From the NCBI GenBank assembly GCA_036653735.1, contig JAVVTI010000045.1:1-6297 (forward strand): DNA of 6,297 bases, in the 5' to 3' direction. A program made the position numbers and the translations under genes. Below, piece by piece: positions 1-5,863 of this stretch (positions are counted from its first letter, which is position 1; the number at the start of each line of letters is the position of its first letter). Origin of the DNA: CAVCAD01 sp036653735. GTDB taxonomy: Bacteria; Bacillota_I; Bacilli_A; RF39; UBA660. Below the pieces are notes generated by a model that made no database searches, had not been told where the DNA came from, and saw only the letters and a list, made by a program, of their open reading frames with translations.

Positions 1-2
1 GA

Positions 3-947
3 TTATTCATCATTTGTCGAAACTAATCCTAATTTATCTAATAAATCTAGCATCTCATTTGATGTATTACGCCTCATTTCAATATTAGGTATGCTATCAA
101 AAAAAGTTGTTCTAGCTTCATATTCAAAGTTACTAACTTCTTCATTAGTAAGAGCACATCTATTTAATATAATCTTCTTATTCTTATATTCTTCAAATAT
201 TCTTGAATTCCTCTTAAGCATTTTATTAACTTTAATTACACCAGGATCCATTAAATATAAGACATCATTACATATAGCACTGTCCTGATACTCATTCAAA
301 TCCACTAGTACAATATTTGCTTCATTCTGAGTCAATAATACTTTTGGAAAATCTAAAGCAGTAGTAGAAATCATATCTTTATCATCAAAGTATATAAAGT
401 CTCTTTTATCTATCTCTATAGCTTTTACAAGTAAGTTAGCAGACAATATCTTCTTCATCATATAGATAAATGAAGTAGCACCCGCATGGTCATTAAGATT
501 TTTAACTCCTATTACTTGTTTAGTAATAATATTACCACCACTAGACGATTGAATTATTGTTTGTGACTCTAAATTTTGTATATGAGCAACATCTCTATAC
601 TGATTAGGATGTTCATATAAATATTTTACACCCTCCAAATTTCTAGTAAAGTTATATATTCCTACTGAAACTAACTTAGACAAATAAGCATTATTAATAA
701 TACTTTGATCATTATCTAATAAGATAATTAACTTACTTACATCAAATGAAATAGATAATTTTTGTATAGTATTTATATTTTGATAATCAACTACTGCTGT
801 TATATCAAGTATCATTTTATTAAAATAAAAATTATCAAATGTACTTATAAGTTCATCTACTTCAAATTCACCTTCTAATGATTTAATAACTTCTACATCA
901 AGTCCTTTTAACATATCAGTATATTTATTTGATATTATTACATTCAT
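3..947 (-). CDS. tadZ: TadZ/CpaE-like pilus localisation protein with degenerate P-loop, 314 aa
   Basis: Two-part layout typical of TadZ/CpaE. Residues 1-115 look like a pseudoreceiver domain: strand KMILDIT with D48 at the usual phospho-acceptor place, then KLIILLDND (72-80) and VGIYNFTRNLEGVKYL (95-110). After a linker, residues of about 143-300 resemble a MinD/ParA-type ATPase: a first strand VIGVKNL, a loop NDHAGATS (152-159) where KGGxGKT is expected, and a Walker B-like strand NIVLVDLNEY (211-220, D216). The P-loop lacks the GK[ST] lysine. No membrane segment is seen, so it is cytoplasmic; known TadZ proteins place the Tad machine at a cell pole. A canonical SD (GAGGTGA, about 5 nt) lies inside the end of the tadE-like gene, so the pair is probably coupled. 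The stop is complete, with TAA at 5-3. Confidence 0.72.
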   Translation of the reverse strand: MNVIISNKYTDMLKGLDVEVIKSLEGEFEVDELISTFDNFYFNKMILDITAVVDYQNINTIQKLSISFDVSKLIILLDNDQSIINNAYLSKLVSVGIYNFTRNLEGVKYLYEHPNQYRDVAHIQNLESQTIIQSSSGGNIITKQVIGVKNLNDHAGATSFIYMMKKILSANLLVKAIEIDKRDFIYFDDKDMISTTALDFPKVLLTQNEANIVLVDLNEYQDSAICNDVLYLMDPGVIKVNKMLKRNSRIFEEYKNKKIILNRCALTNEEVSNFEYEARTTFFDSIPNIEMRRNTSNEMLDLLDKLGLVSTNDE

Positions 948-1430
948 TTAATTCACCTCATCCAAGTGATAATACATAGTATTAGTTTCTCCATTTATAG
1001 GTATTGTAAACTTAGTATCAATAAAAGGAAGTTCTATTATAATAAACGCAGTTACTTTATAATGTGCTGTATTATCTTCACCATGTGCTACTTTTTGTAC
1101 ACAATATCCTCCAGTTTTATAATCTTCTGCAACTGTACCAAATTCCTTATTATTACAAATTGACTTCTTAAGTCCTATACCATTATAACCTACTTTTTTA
1201 AGATATAACCATATATCTGCCTCTGTAGAACCATCTGATTTTATAAGAGAATCATCTACAGTACCCTTAGCATTTCTATACCCTTCATCATATTCTATTT
1301 TATTTAGTATATAATTTTTAATTTTAAAAGCTTTTGTATAGTTAATAGATACAGCTAAGAACCCAGAAAAAAGTAGTATAAATAACACTACTATAGTCAT
1401 TAACCATCCTCCACCTATTGATTCTCTCAT
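948..1430 (-). CDS. TadE-like minor pilin, 160 aa
   Basis: N-terminus MRESIGGGWLMT, one membrane helix at about 10-28, then an extracytoplasmic domain to the end. The C-terminal run IIIELPFIDTKFTIPINGET followed by TMY resembles the closing strands of TadE/TadG-type proteins (a hydrophobic strand, a proline turn, then 'ipi.get..y'). Two cysteines (C92 and C110) could form a disulfide outside the cell. TadE-type proteins are minor pilins of the Tad machine. The start at 1430 has a rather distant SD (AAGGAAAGAG, its core about 14 nt away), suggesting weaker translation than the pilin; an internal ATG at residue 11 would cut into the membrane helix and is less likely. The TAA stop directly abuts the tadZ ATG. 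Confidence 0.75.
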   Translation of the reverse strand: MRESIGGGWLMTIVVLFILLFSGFLAVSINYTKAFKIKNYILNKIEYDEGYRNAKGTVDDSLIKSDGSTEADIWLYLKKVGYNGIGLKKSICNNKEFGTVAEDYKTGGYCVQKVAHGEDNTAHYKVTAFIIIELPFIDTKFTIPINGETNTMYYHLDEVN

Positions 1431-1456
1431 ACTTATTTACTCTTTCCTTATTTCTG

Positions 1457-1484
1457 ATTATCTACTATAATTATTACTTATCAA
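1457..1484 (-). promoter_or_regulatory. Possible weaker promoter before the tadE-like gene
   Basis: On the minus strand TTGATA (1484-1479, 5 of 6) and GATAAT (1462-1457, 5 of 6) are 16 nt apart. The -35 box overlaps the last codons and stop region of the pilin gene, so part of it is set by coding. In AT-rich DNA such a match can occur by chance; it is listed because of its place between the pilin and the tadE-like gene. Confidence 0.35.
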
Positions 1485-1704
1485 CTTTGCAGCATTTCCA
1501 TTCTCCAGCTCCTTCATAATCTATACAATCATTTCCAGTCCCTTTGTTACTTGCATGATACTCAGGACCATATGTCTGACAAGTTTTATCAACAATACTC
1601 CTTTGTATCATAGGCCAAACAAATGCATAAAATAATCCAGCTATTGCAGCTATTGCAACAACAGTTATAACTGTCATGTTTAACTCTCCTGTAGCTTCTT
1701 TCAT
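1474..1704 (-). CDS. Candidate major pilin, small and cysteine-rich, 76 aa
   Basis: A 76-residue protein: six or seven N-terminal residues (MKEATG), one hydrophobic helix at about 10-34 rich in V, A and I, then a short soluble tail of about 40 residues. Small size, an N-terminal helix and a place directly after tadC, together with its own promoter and the best SD in the cluster, make it the best candidate for the main Flp-like subunit. It is not a classic Flp pilin: the G-x4-E-Y mature start is absent (after G6 comes ELNMT, so the acidic residue is at +1 and not +5). The tail has four cysteines (C42, C60, C71, C72), enough for two disulfides, and a GNDCIDYEGAGEWKCC end. Alternatives are a minor pilin or a small membrane accessory protein. 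The start is fixed by AAGGAGGG 5-6 nt upstream. Confidence 0.72.
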   Translation of the reverse strand: MKEATGELNMTVITVVAIAAIAGLFYAFVWPMIQRSIVDKTCQTYGPEYHASNKGTGNDCIDYEGAGEWKCCKVDK

Positions 1705-1709
1705 AATTA

Positions 1710-1717
1710 CCCTCCTT
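1710..1717 (-). promoter_or_regulatory. Strong ribosome site of the pilin gene
   Basis: AAGGAGGG with a 5-6 nt spacer to the ATG at 1704. It is the longest SD match in the window and fits a highly made subunit. Confidence 0.8.
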
Positions 1718-1731
1718 ATCTACATATTCTT

Positions 1732-1760
1732 ATTATATAGTCTTTCTTTTTATTAATCAA
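1732..1760 (-). promoter_or_regulatory. Sigma-A-type promoter before the pilin gene
   Basis: In the tadC-pilin gap the minus strand has a -35 box TTGATT (1760-1755), a 17-nt spacer and a perfect -10 box TATAAT (1737-1732). The predicted start is near 1725, giving a leader of about 20 nt with a strong SD. Hexamers and spacing are the same as in the promoter before cpaB, and both share the 10 bases TTGATTAATA at the -35 box. Unlike that one, it lies wholly between genes, so coding constraint does not explain it. Confidence 0.72.
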
Positions 1761-1768
1761 GTCTAAAA

Positions 1769-2560
1769 TTAAAAATTTAACATTTGCATTACAGCTAATA
1801 AAAGTAAAACCATTACACCAATTCCAGTAGAAGACAACATAAACATAGTTTTCTTTTCCATCTTAGATAATCTATCTTTATATTTCATTTCTCTACTTTT
1901 AGCTTGTAAAGATGATATAGTTTTAGAAAACATAATTAATTGTTCTTGTTTTCTACCCTGATCTCCAAGTCCTAATCTATAAAGTAATCTCATCATTCTC
2001 ATTGAATCTCTTACTGGGTATTTCTTAGCAAAATTCATATATGGATCTATAGATGAATCTCCAGAATCAATTGAATCAATAAGTTCCACTAATCCTGACT
2101 TAAATATAGCAGGAGAATCCTCTAAGCTCTTAGTTATTGCAACAGGCACTGTATAGTGCTGAATTAATATCTCTAAGCTCTTTAAATAGTATGGTAGTAA
2201 CATATCTATTTCATGCAAATGCTTTCTATAGTAAGCTTGTAAGCTTGAATACCCACTTTTAAATATAAAGAACGATACTGCAAAAGCAAGTATAAGATTA
2301 ATATAAGTAAAGTTAGTAACAAATACTAGTATTAAAAGAATAAAAACTATAAATGAATTTTGTATTCTCTTAGAAAATAGTTTATTAGGTTCTGCAGTCT
2401 CCCCATATTTAGCTCTTACTAAGAAATCATAGTCTTCTTCTTTTAGTTTTAAAAATAATACACTATTATCATTTACAAACTTATTAGTACTTATAAAACC
2501 ATTTGCTACACAAAACCATATAACTAAAACACCAACAATTATTATTTCTATTCCTTGCAT
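1769..2560 (-). CDS. tadC: TadC-like membrane platform protein, 263 aa
   Basis: The second T2SSF-family platform protein, partner of TadB. Membrane segments are seen at about 4-20, 68-82, 85-101 and 239-261, with a cytoplasmic F-like domain at about 112-230: HEIDMLLPYYLKSLEILIQH, then VPVAITKSLEDSP, and RLLYRLGLGDQGRKQEQL. The pattern of a leading 'lp..l..l...l..g.s...al', followed by a lysine/arginine-rich helix (SREMKYKDRLSKMEKK, 222-237) before the last membrane helix, is typical of TadC. Its start shares an A with the tadB stop. The gene ends 64 nt before the pilin gene, the longest gap in the window, which holds a promoter. Confidence 0.87.
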   Translation of the reverse strand: MQGIEIIIVGVLVIWFCVANGFISTNKFVNDNSVLFLKLKEEDYDFLVRAKYGETAEPNKLFSKRIQNSFIVFILLILVFVTNFTYINLILAFAVSFFIFKSGYSSLQAYYRKHLHEIDMLLPYYLKSLEILIQHYTVPVAITKSLEDSPAIFKSGLVELIDSIDSGDSSIDPYMNFAKKYPVRDSMRMMRLLYRLGLGDQGRKQEQLIMFSKTISSLQAKSREMKYKDRLSKMEKKTMFMLSSTGIGVMVLLLLAVMQMLNF

Positions 2561-3456
2561 TATTCCGCCCCCACATTCTCATAGTAGTATTTTTCTCCAT
2601 TAAGTAAGAAAAATGAATTTACTAGAATTACTAAATGTAAAAGTATTTGTACATACCATAGTTCAATTAGTTTAACATATGCTGGAGCACCAAGTAAATA
2701 TTGTATTAACATAATAAGTAAATATAAAGACAATCCAAAAGTAAGAAATTGCTTATGAAAGTTCTCTCTATCAAGCCTATCTCTATATACACTTTCTACA
2801 AGCATATCTATATCCTGACTCATATTTTCTAGTGCTTCTCCAGAATCTTTAGATCCTTCCTTAGTTATTTGAAGAAATAACTGATGCATATTTCTCATTA
2901 CATAGTAATCATACTTACTATTCATATAGTTTATAGATTCTTCTATATTACCTTTTTCATAAGATATATCTATCATCTCTCTAATATCACTTAACATAGG
3001 ATCTTCTAGTACTCCAGAATCTCTTACACCCTCTAATGCTTTTACAAAAGACTTAGTAGTATTAAACTCCATTATAACGTTAGTAGTATATACTTGTACT
3101 TGTTCAAATACAAATTCATTATATACTTTTTTACATCTTAAGAATGCTAAATAAGGTATAAACATAATAGCTATAACAGCATACATAATAGCTATAATTA
3201 TACTATAAAAATATAAGTATGATACTACTCCAGCAAAACCAGCAAATAAAATTACTTGAAGCAAATATTGTTTAGGAGTATATTCCTTACCTAATTCTTT
3301 AGTTTTCTCTCTAACAAGTTTAAAAGAAAATGGAGCATACTTTTCATATGTTGTACCTACAGTTTTAGAAAAGAATTCATATATACTATTTCCAGATCTT
3401 CTTCTATATGAAATTAAGAATATTACTAAAAGTGCTACTAAAACTATTTCTATCAT
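2560..3456 (-). CDS. tadB: TadB-like membrane platform protein, 298 aa
   Basis: An integral membrane protein of the type II secretion F / PilC-like family that forms the assembly platform for the TadA motor. Hydrophobic segments are seen at about 2-16, 65-106 (one or two passes), 237-255 and 268-285. The cytoplasmic T2SSF-like domain lies between, about 115-230, with the amphipathic helical run around NTTKSFVKALEGVRDSGVLE and a second half LFLQITKEGSKDSGEALENM that matches the F-domain habit of a helix, EGS/G and an acidic turn. It starts behind an excellent SD (AGGAGGT) 9 nt after the tadA stop and overlaps tadC by one base (TAATG). Length and layout are as expected for TadB. Confidence 0.88.
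   Translation of the reverse strand: MIEIVLVALLVIFLISYRRRSGNSIYEFFSKTVGTTYEKYAPFSFKLVREKTKELGKEYTPKQYLLQVILFAGFAGVVSYLYFYSIIIAIMYAVIAIMFIPYLAFLRCKKVYNEFVFEQVQVYTTNVIMEFNTTKSFVKALEGVRDSGVLEDPMLSDIREMIDISYEKGNIEESINYMNSKYDYYVMRNMHQLFLQITKEGSKDSGEALENMSQDIDMLVESVYRDRLDRENFHKQFLTFGLSLYLLIMLIQYLLGAPAYVKLIELWYVQILLHLVILVNSFFLLNGEKYYYENVGAE
2563..2572 (-). promoter_or_regulatory. Unusual G-rich ribosome site for tadC
   Basis: Just before the tadC ATG the minus strand reads GGGGGCGGAA, inside the last codons of tadB (GTG GGG GCG GAA). It replaces the AGGAGG seen before most genes here and stands out in an AT-rich region. The G run can still pair with the CCUCC anti-SD through G-C and G-U pairs. Together with the TAATG stop/start overlap it suggests that ribosomes finishing tadB restart on tadC, keeping the two platform proteins in step. 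Confidence 0.45.
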
Positions 3457-3465
3457 ATTTACCTC

Positions 3466-4548
3466 CTATAAATCTAATGATTCTATATTATCTTCTTGTA
3501 TAAATGTATTTTCTGGTATATCAACATTTTGTATACTTAGATACTCTCTTAAGTATTTAGTTGGATTCTTATATATTTCTTTACCACTTGAAAGTTTTCT
3601 ATAAAGTACGTTTGTTTTTGCTTCATTATTATCATCTACATAGAACTCACATACCTCTATTATTTCTCTTTGAAACCTTCCTCTTTCCTTAGACATATAT
3701 CCTTTTACATGTACACCTAACTGTATATATCTATGTATACTTTTTAAGAACTGATCAATATCTAAGTTACTTTCAAGAAGTGAGTACATACGCATAGGTA
3801 TAGAAGCTGCTTTATCTGAATGTATAGTAGATATAATATTATGTCCAGAAGAAATTGAGTTTCTTACAGCCATAACAGCTTCAGCACTTCTTACCTCGGA
3901 AAGTAAAATCCATTTAGGATTTTGTCTCATACAAGTAACAAGTACATCTGAGTATGAAGCTATATTATTTGTTTTCATAGCTACTATATCTCTATGTGGA
4001 AATATTTTATCTAAGTGTAACTCTAAAGTATCCTCTATAGTAATTATTTTTTCATTCTCTCTAGTATGACTTGCTAAGTACTTAACAAGCTCTGTCTTAC
4101 CACTACCTGTTTCTCCACTTACTATAATATTACAGTGACCCTCAACACATTTAAATAGAAAGTCATGAAGTTTCAGTGATATGTACTCTTCATTTAATAA
4201 TTTTTCCTTATTAAGCCTTATTTTAGCTGGTGTCTTTCTTATAACACATGCTATTCCATTAGTTGAGATACTTTCATGTATAAAATTTAAACGTAGTTCA
4301 GCACTTTCAGCATCTAGAAAAGGACTAGCCATATTAAATGTTTTACCCATTACATTGGAACATTGAAATGCTATTTTTTCCATAAGAGCATTATCAACTC
4401 CAGGAATATTTACATTTATTACACCCTTAGTTAAACTTTTAAGCCATATACATCCATTATTAGTATAAGAGATATCTGTAATATCATCATTGTCTAATAT
4501 TGGCTTAAAAGGCCCAAAATCAATTTGTGAAAAAATAGCATCATTCAT
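3466..4548 (-). CDS. tadA: TadA/CpaF-type secretion motor ATPase, 360 aa
   Basis: A cytoplasmic hexameric ATPase of the type II/IV secretion family that powers pilin polymerisation by the Tad machine. The nucleotide-binding motifs are all present and in order: Walker A GETGSGKT (145-152), Asp box IITIEDTLEL (168-177, E172 and D173), Walker B WILLSEVRSAEA (213-224, E218 and R220; the usual G before E is S217), and His box GHNIISTIHSDKA (235-247, H236 and H243). The N-terminal part (about 15-110) carries the family's pattern ITDISYTNNGCIWLK and later LRLNFIHESISTNG and CVIRKTP. At 360 residues it is shorter than many CpaF proteins (often above 400) because the extra N-terminal region is missing. 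The start at 4548 has a modest SD (AAGGGA, about 6 nt). Its TAG stop overlaps the AGGAGG of tadB. Confidence 0.95.
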   Translation of the reverse strand: MNDAIFSQIDFGPFKPILDNDDITDISYTNNGCIWLKSLTKGVINVNIPGVDNALMEKIAFQCSNVMGKTFNMASPFLDAESAELRLNFIHESISTNGIACVIRKTPAKIRLNKEKLLNEEYISLKLHDFLFKCVEGHCNIIVSGETGSGKTELVKYLASHTRENEKIITIEDTLELHLDKIFPHRDIVAMKTNNIASYSDVLVTCMRQNPKWILLSEVRSAEAVMAVRNSISSGHNIISTIHSDKAASIPMRMYSLLESNLDIDQFLKSIHRYIQLGVHVKGYMSKERGRFQREIIEVCEFYVDDNNEAKTNVLYRKLSSGKEIYKNPTKYLREYLSIQNVDIPENTFIQEDNIESLDL

Positions 4549-4579
4549 TAAATATCCCTTTCATTCTTTTTATTACTTA

Positions 4580-5386
4580 TTATTGTTTAGGTGTATTATC
4601 ATTTAAAGTAGGTAAATTCTCATCAGGTAGTGCTACTGTCTGTGATAAAATAAAATCTTGTATTACAGCACTCGTTACTTTAGTTTCACCAGGTGATAAT
4701 GAGTATTCTTTATTCCTTTGTACTGGTATAATTTCTCCAGATAAATATGAAGCTTTTCTAAGAAGTAAGTGTAAACTTTCTGGAACAGCAAATAATAAAT
4801 ATGCAGGTTTACCAACATCTATACTATTTTCAAATACATATTTACCAGCTGAATCCTTAACAGATAATACTTCTATACTTTCTATTAATTTACCTAGTAA
4901 AAGTTTTCCATCTTTCTCATTTGCTACATAATAAAGATCAATGTAGTTACCTGGAAATATTGAGTTACCTAAAGTACTCTCAGTATCAACTGGTAAAGAA
5001 ACTACTGTATAACCCTGAGGAATATCACTCCATGCTGAATCAGGCATCTGACCCCAGTCTACTATTGTACTTTTATAAAACAAACTTCCCGCAGGTACAA
5101 CTGTATTATAGTTAGAATATTTACCAACTATTTGACTAGAAGTTCTAATAGTATTACTTTTAAGCATAGATGATGGTATATCAACCCAATCAAACATATC
5201 CTCTGTTATAAGAGTTCTAGGCTGTATATCTACAACAGCATATGGCACTTTAACAGGCTTAGTTGCTTGATTTATCCTCCAATTATAGCCAAAATATATT
5301 ACTACAATAGATGCTAGCACGCATATTATAGTAACTGTGTTCTTATTTTGAAAGAACCTTTTTAAAGTCATTAAAAATTTATTCAT
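4580..5386 (-). CDS. cpaB: CpaB/RcpC-like pilus assembly protein with SAF domain, 268 aa
   Basis: A short cytoplasmic N-terminus (K9, R10, K15) and one membrane helix at about 17-35 are followed by an extracytoplasmic domain. Residues of about 46-106 fit a SAF domain: VPYAVVDIQPRTLITEDMF, then VGKYSNYNTVVPAGSLFYKS, the usual pattern of 'add to ...I..gd.it..m' and 'vpaGspl'. Residues 127-155 (TVVSLPVDTESTLGNSIFPG, then NYIDLYY) match the CpaB/RcpC C-terminal region, where a PG followed by VD-like residues is typical. In two-membrane bacteria CpaB works with the secretin; here no secretin gene is visible, so it probably acts in the cell wall zone of a single-membrane cell. The start is supported by a strong SD (AGGAGG, 5 nt spacing). 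It is the first gene behind a promoter of its own and precedes tadA by 31 nt. Confidence 0.85.
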   Translation of the reverse strand: MNKFLMTLKRFFQNKNTVTIICVLASIVVIYFGYNWRINQATKPVKVPYAVVDIQPRTLITEDMFDWVDIPSSMLKSNTIRTSSQIVGKYSNYNTVVPAGSLFYKSTIVDWGQMPDSAWSDIPQGYTVVSLPVDTESTLGNSIFPGNYIDLYYVANEKDGKLLLGKLIESIEVLSVKDSAGKYVFENSIDVGKPAYLLFAVPESLHLLLRKASYLSGEIIPVQRNKEYSLSPGETKVTSAVIQDFILSQTVALPDENLPTLNDNTPKQ

Positions 5387-5409
5387 TTTTCCTCCTATTG
5401 TTTTATTTA

Positions 5410-5438
5410 ATTATAAACTAAAATTTCATATTAATCAA
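5410..5438 (-). promoter_or_regulatory. Sigma-A-type promoter before cpaB
   Basis: On the minus strand a -35 box TTGATT (5438-5433, 4 of 6 matches to TTGACA) is separated by exactly 17 nt from a perfect -10 box TATAAT (5415-5410). Transcription would start near 5403, giving a leader of roughly 17 nt that contains the SD AGGAGG and the cpaB ATG. The -35 box overlaps the TGA stop of the upstream 142-aa gene. No terminator stands in front of it, so it would add to, and not replace, read-through from upstream. Confidence 0.65.
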
Positions 5439-5863
5439 TTACTTTCTATAACACCCGCTTTAGTTTTTTCTTCTATGATTCCACTTAGTAATGTTACAAT
5501 ATCAAAATCACTAGTTGATGATGATACAGTATATTTACCCGTAGATGTAGAAATTCTTATTGTTGCCTTAGGTGGGCACTCATATATTTCATAGAATTCT
5601 ATTTTATATGTTTTAGCCCCCTTTATACTTTGAGCAAATCTTCTAGTAAAGTTTTCAACAAACTTAGCCTCTATTATTCTTATAACCCCATCTCTTCTAT
5701 ATACTCCATAGTCAACACTTTCAAGCATTGAAGCTTCCATTGTCTCTTTTACTAAATAATAGTTTTCTTCATCTGTAACACTATAATTCTGACTTACTAG
5801 CATTACTATTATTACAACAACACCAAGAACTAATATTAAATATCCCCATAAAGCTTCTTTCAT
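5435..5863 (-). CDS. Single-pass pseudopilin-like protein, 142 aa
   Basis: Starts at ATG 5863-5861 behind a good SD (GGAGGT, about 5 nt spacing) located inside the end of the upstream gene, and ends in TGA. Residues 1-7 (MKEALWG) are followed by one strongly hydrophobic helix at about 8-24, then a soluble domain of about 115 residues that looks alpha/beta, with a single cysteine (C96 in YECPP) and a Ser/Thr-rich strand region at about 104-118. One N-terminal helix plus a small extracytoplasmic domain is the layout of TadE/TadF-type minor pilins. The segment just after the helix, SQNYS, matches SINYT in the TadE-like protein of this cluster, and the first residues match the pilin too. The assignment as a minor pilin rests on this layout and on context; no named family was recognised for the soluble part. 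Confidence 0.75.
   Translation of the reverse strand: MKEALWGYLILVLGVVVIIVMLVSQNYSVTDEENYYLVKETMEASMLESVDYGVYRRDGVIRIIEAKFVENFTRRFAQSIKGAKTYKIEFYEIYECPPKATIRISTSTGKYTVSSSTSDFDIVTLLSGIIEEKTKAGVIESN

Noticed and set aside
1..13. Possible start of a further gene at the left edge (minus-strand ATGATG at 13-8, overlapping the tadZ end)
   Set aside because: Only about four codons are visible and the nearest SD-like AGGA (30-27) is too far away and weak. A downstream gene may exist but cannot be supported here.
91..288. Plus-strand open frame of 65 codons
   Set aside because: Lies fully inside tadZ on the other strand, with no convincing ribosome site; a shadow of the real gene.
966..1163. Plus-strand open frame of 65 codons, hydrophobic
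   Set aside because: Antisense to the tadE-like gene; its hydrophobicity comes from reverse reading of AT-rich codons.
1705..1768. Terminator or riboswitch between tadC and the pilin gene
   Set aside because: No stable GC stem followed by a T run could be seen on the minus strand, and the leader after the promoter is only about 20 nt, too short for a riboswitch.
2231..2247. Short tandem GTAAGCTT repeat
   Set aside because: Two 8-base units inside tadC with ordinary codons; too short and isolated to mean anything.
3163..3197. Direct repeat CATAATAGCTATAA, two copies 21 bases apart
   Set aside because: In frame inside a membrane segment of tadB and encodes the same hydrophobic residues twice; explained by codon use.
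4181..4366. Plus-strand open frame of 61 codons
   Set aside because: Antisense to the conserved part of tadA, with no ribosome site.
4549..4579. Promoter between cpaB and tadA
   Set aside because: AT-rich, but without a TATAAT-like box paired to a -35 box at proper spacing; read-through from cpaB is enough.
4921..5115. Plus-strand open frame of 64 codons
   Set aside because: Antisense to the conserved C-terminal region of cpaB; no supporting signal.
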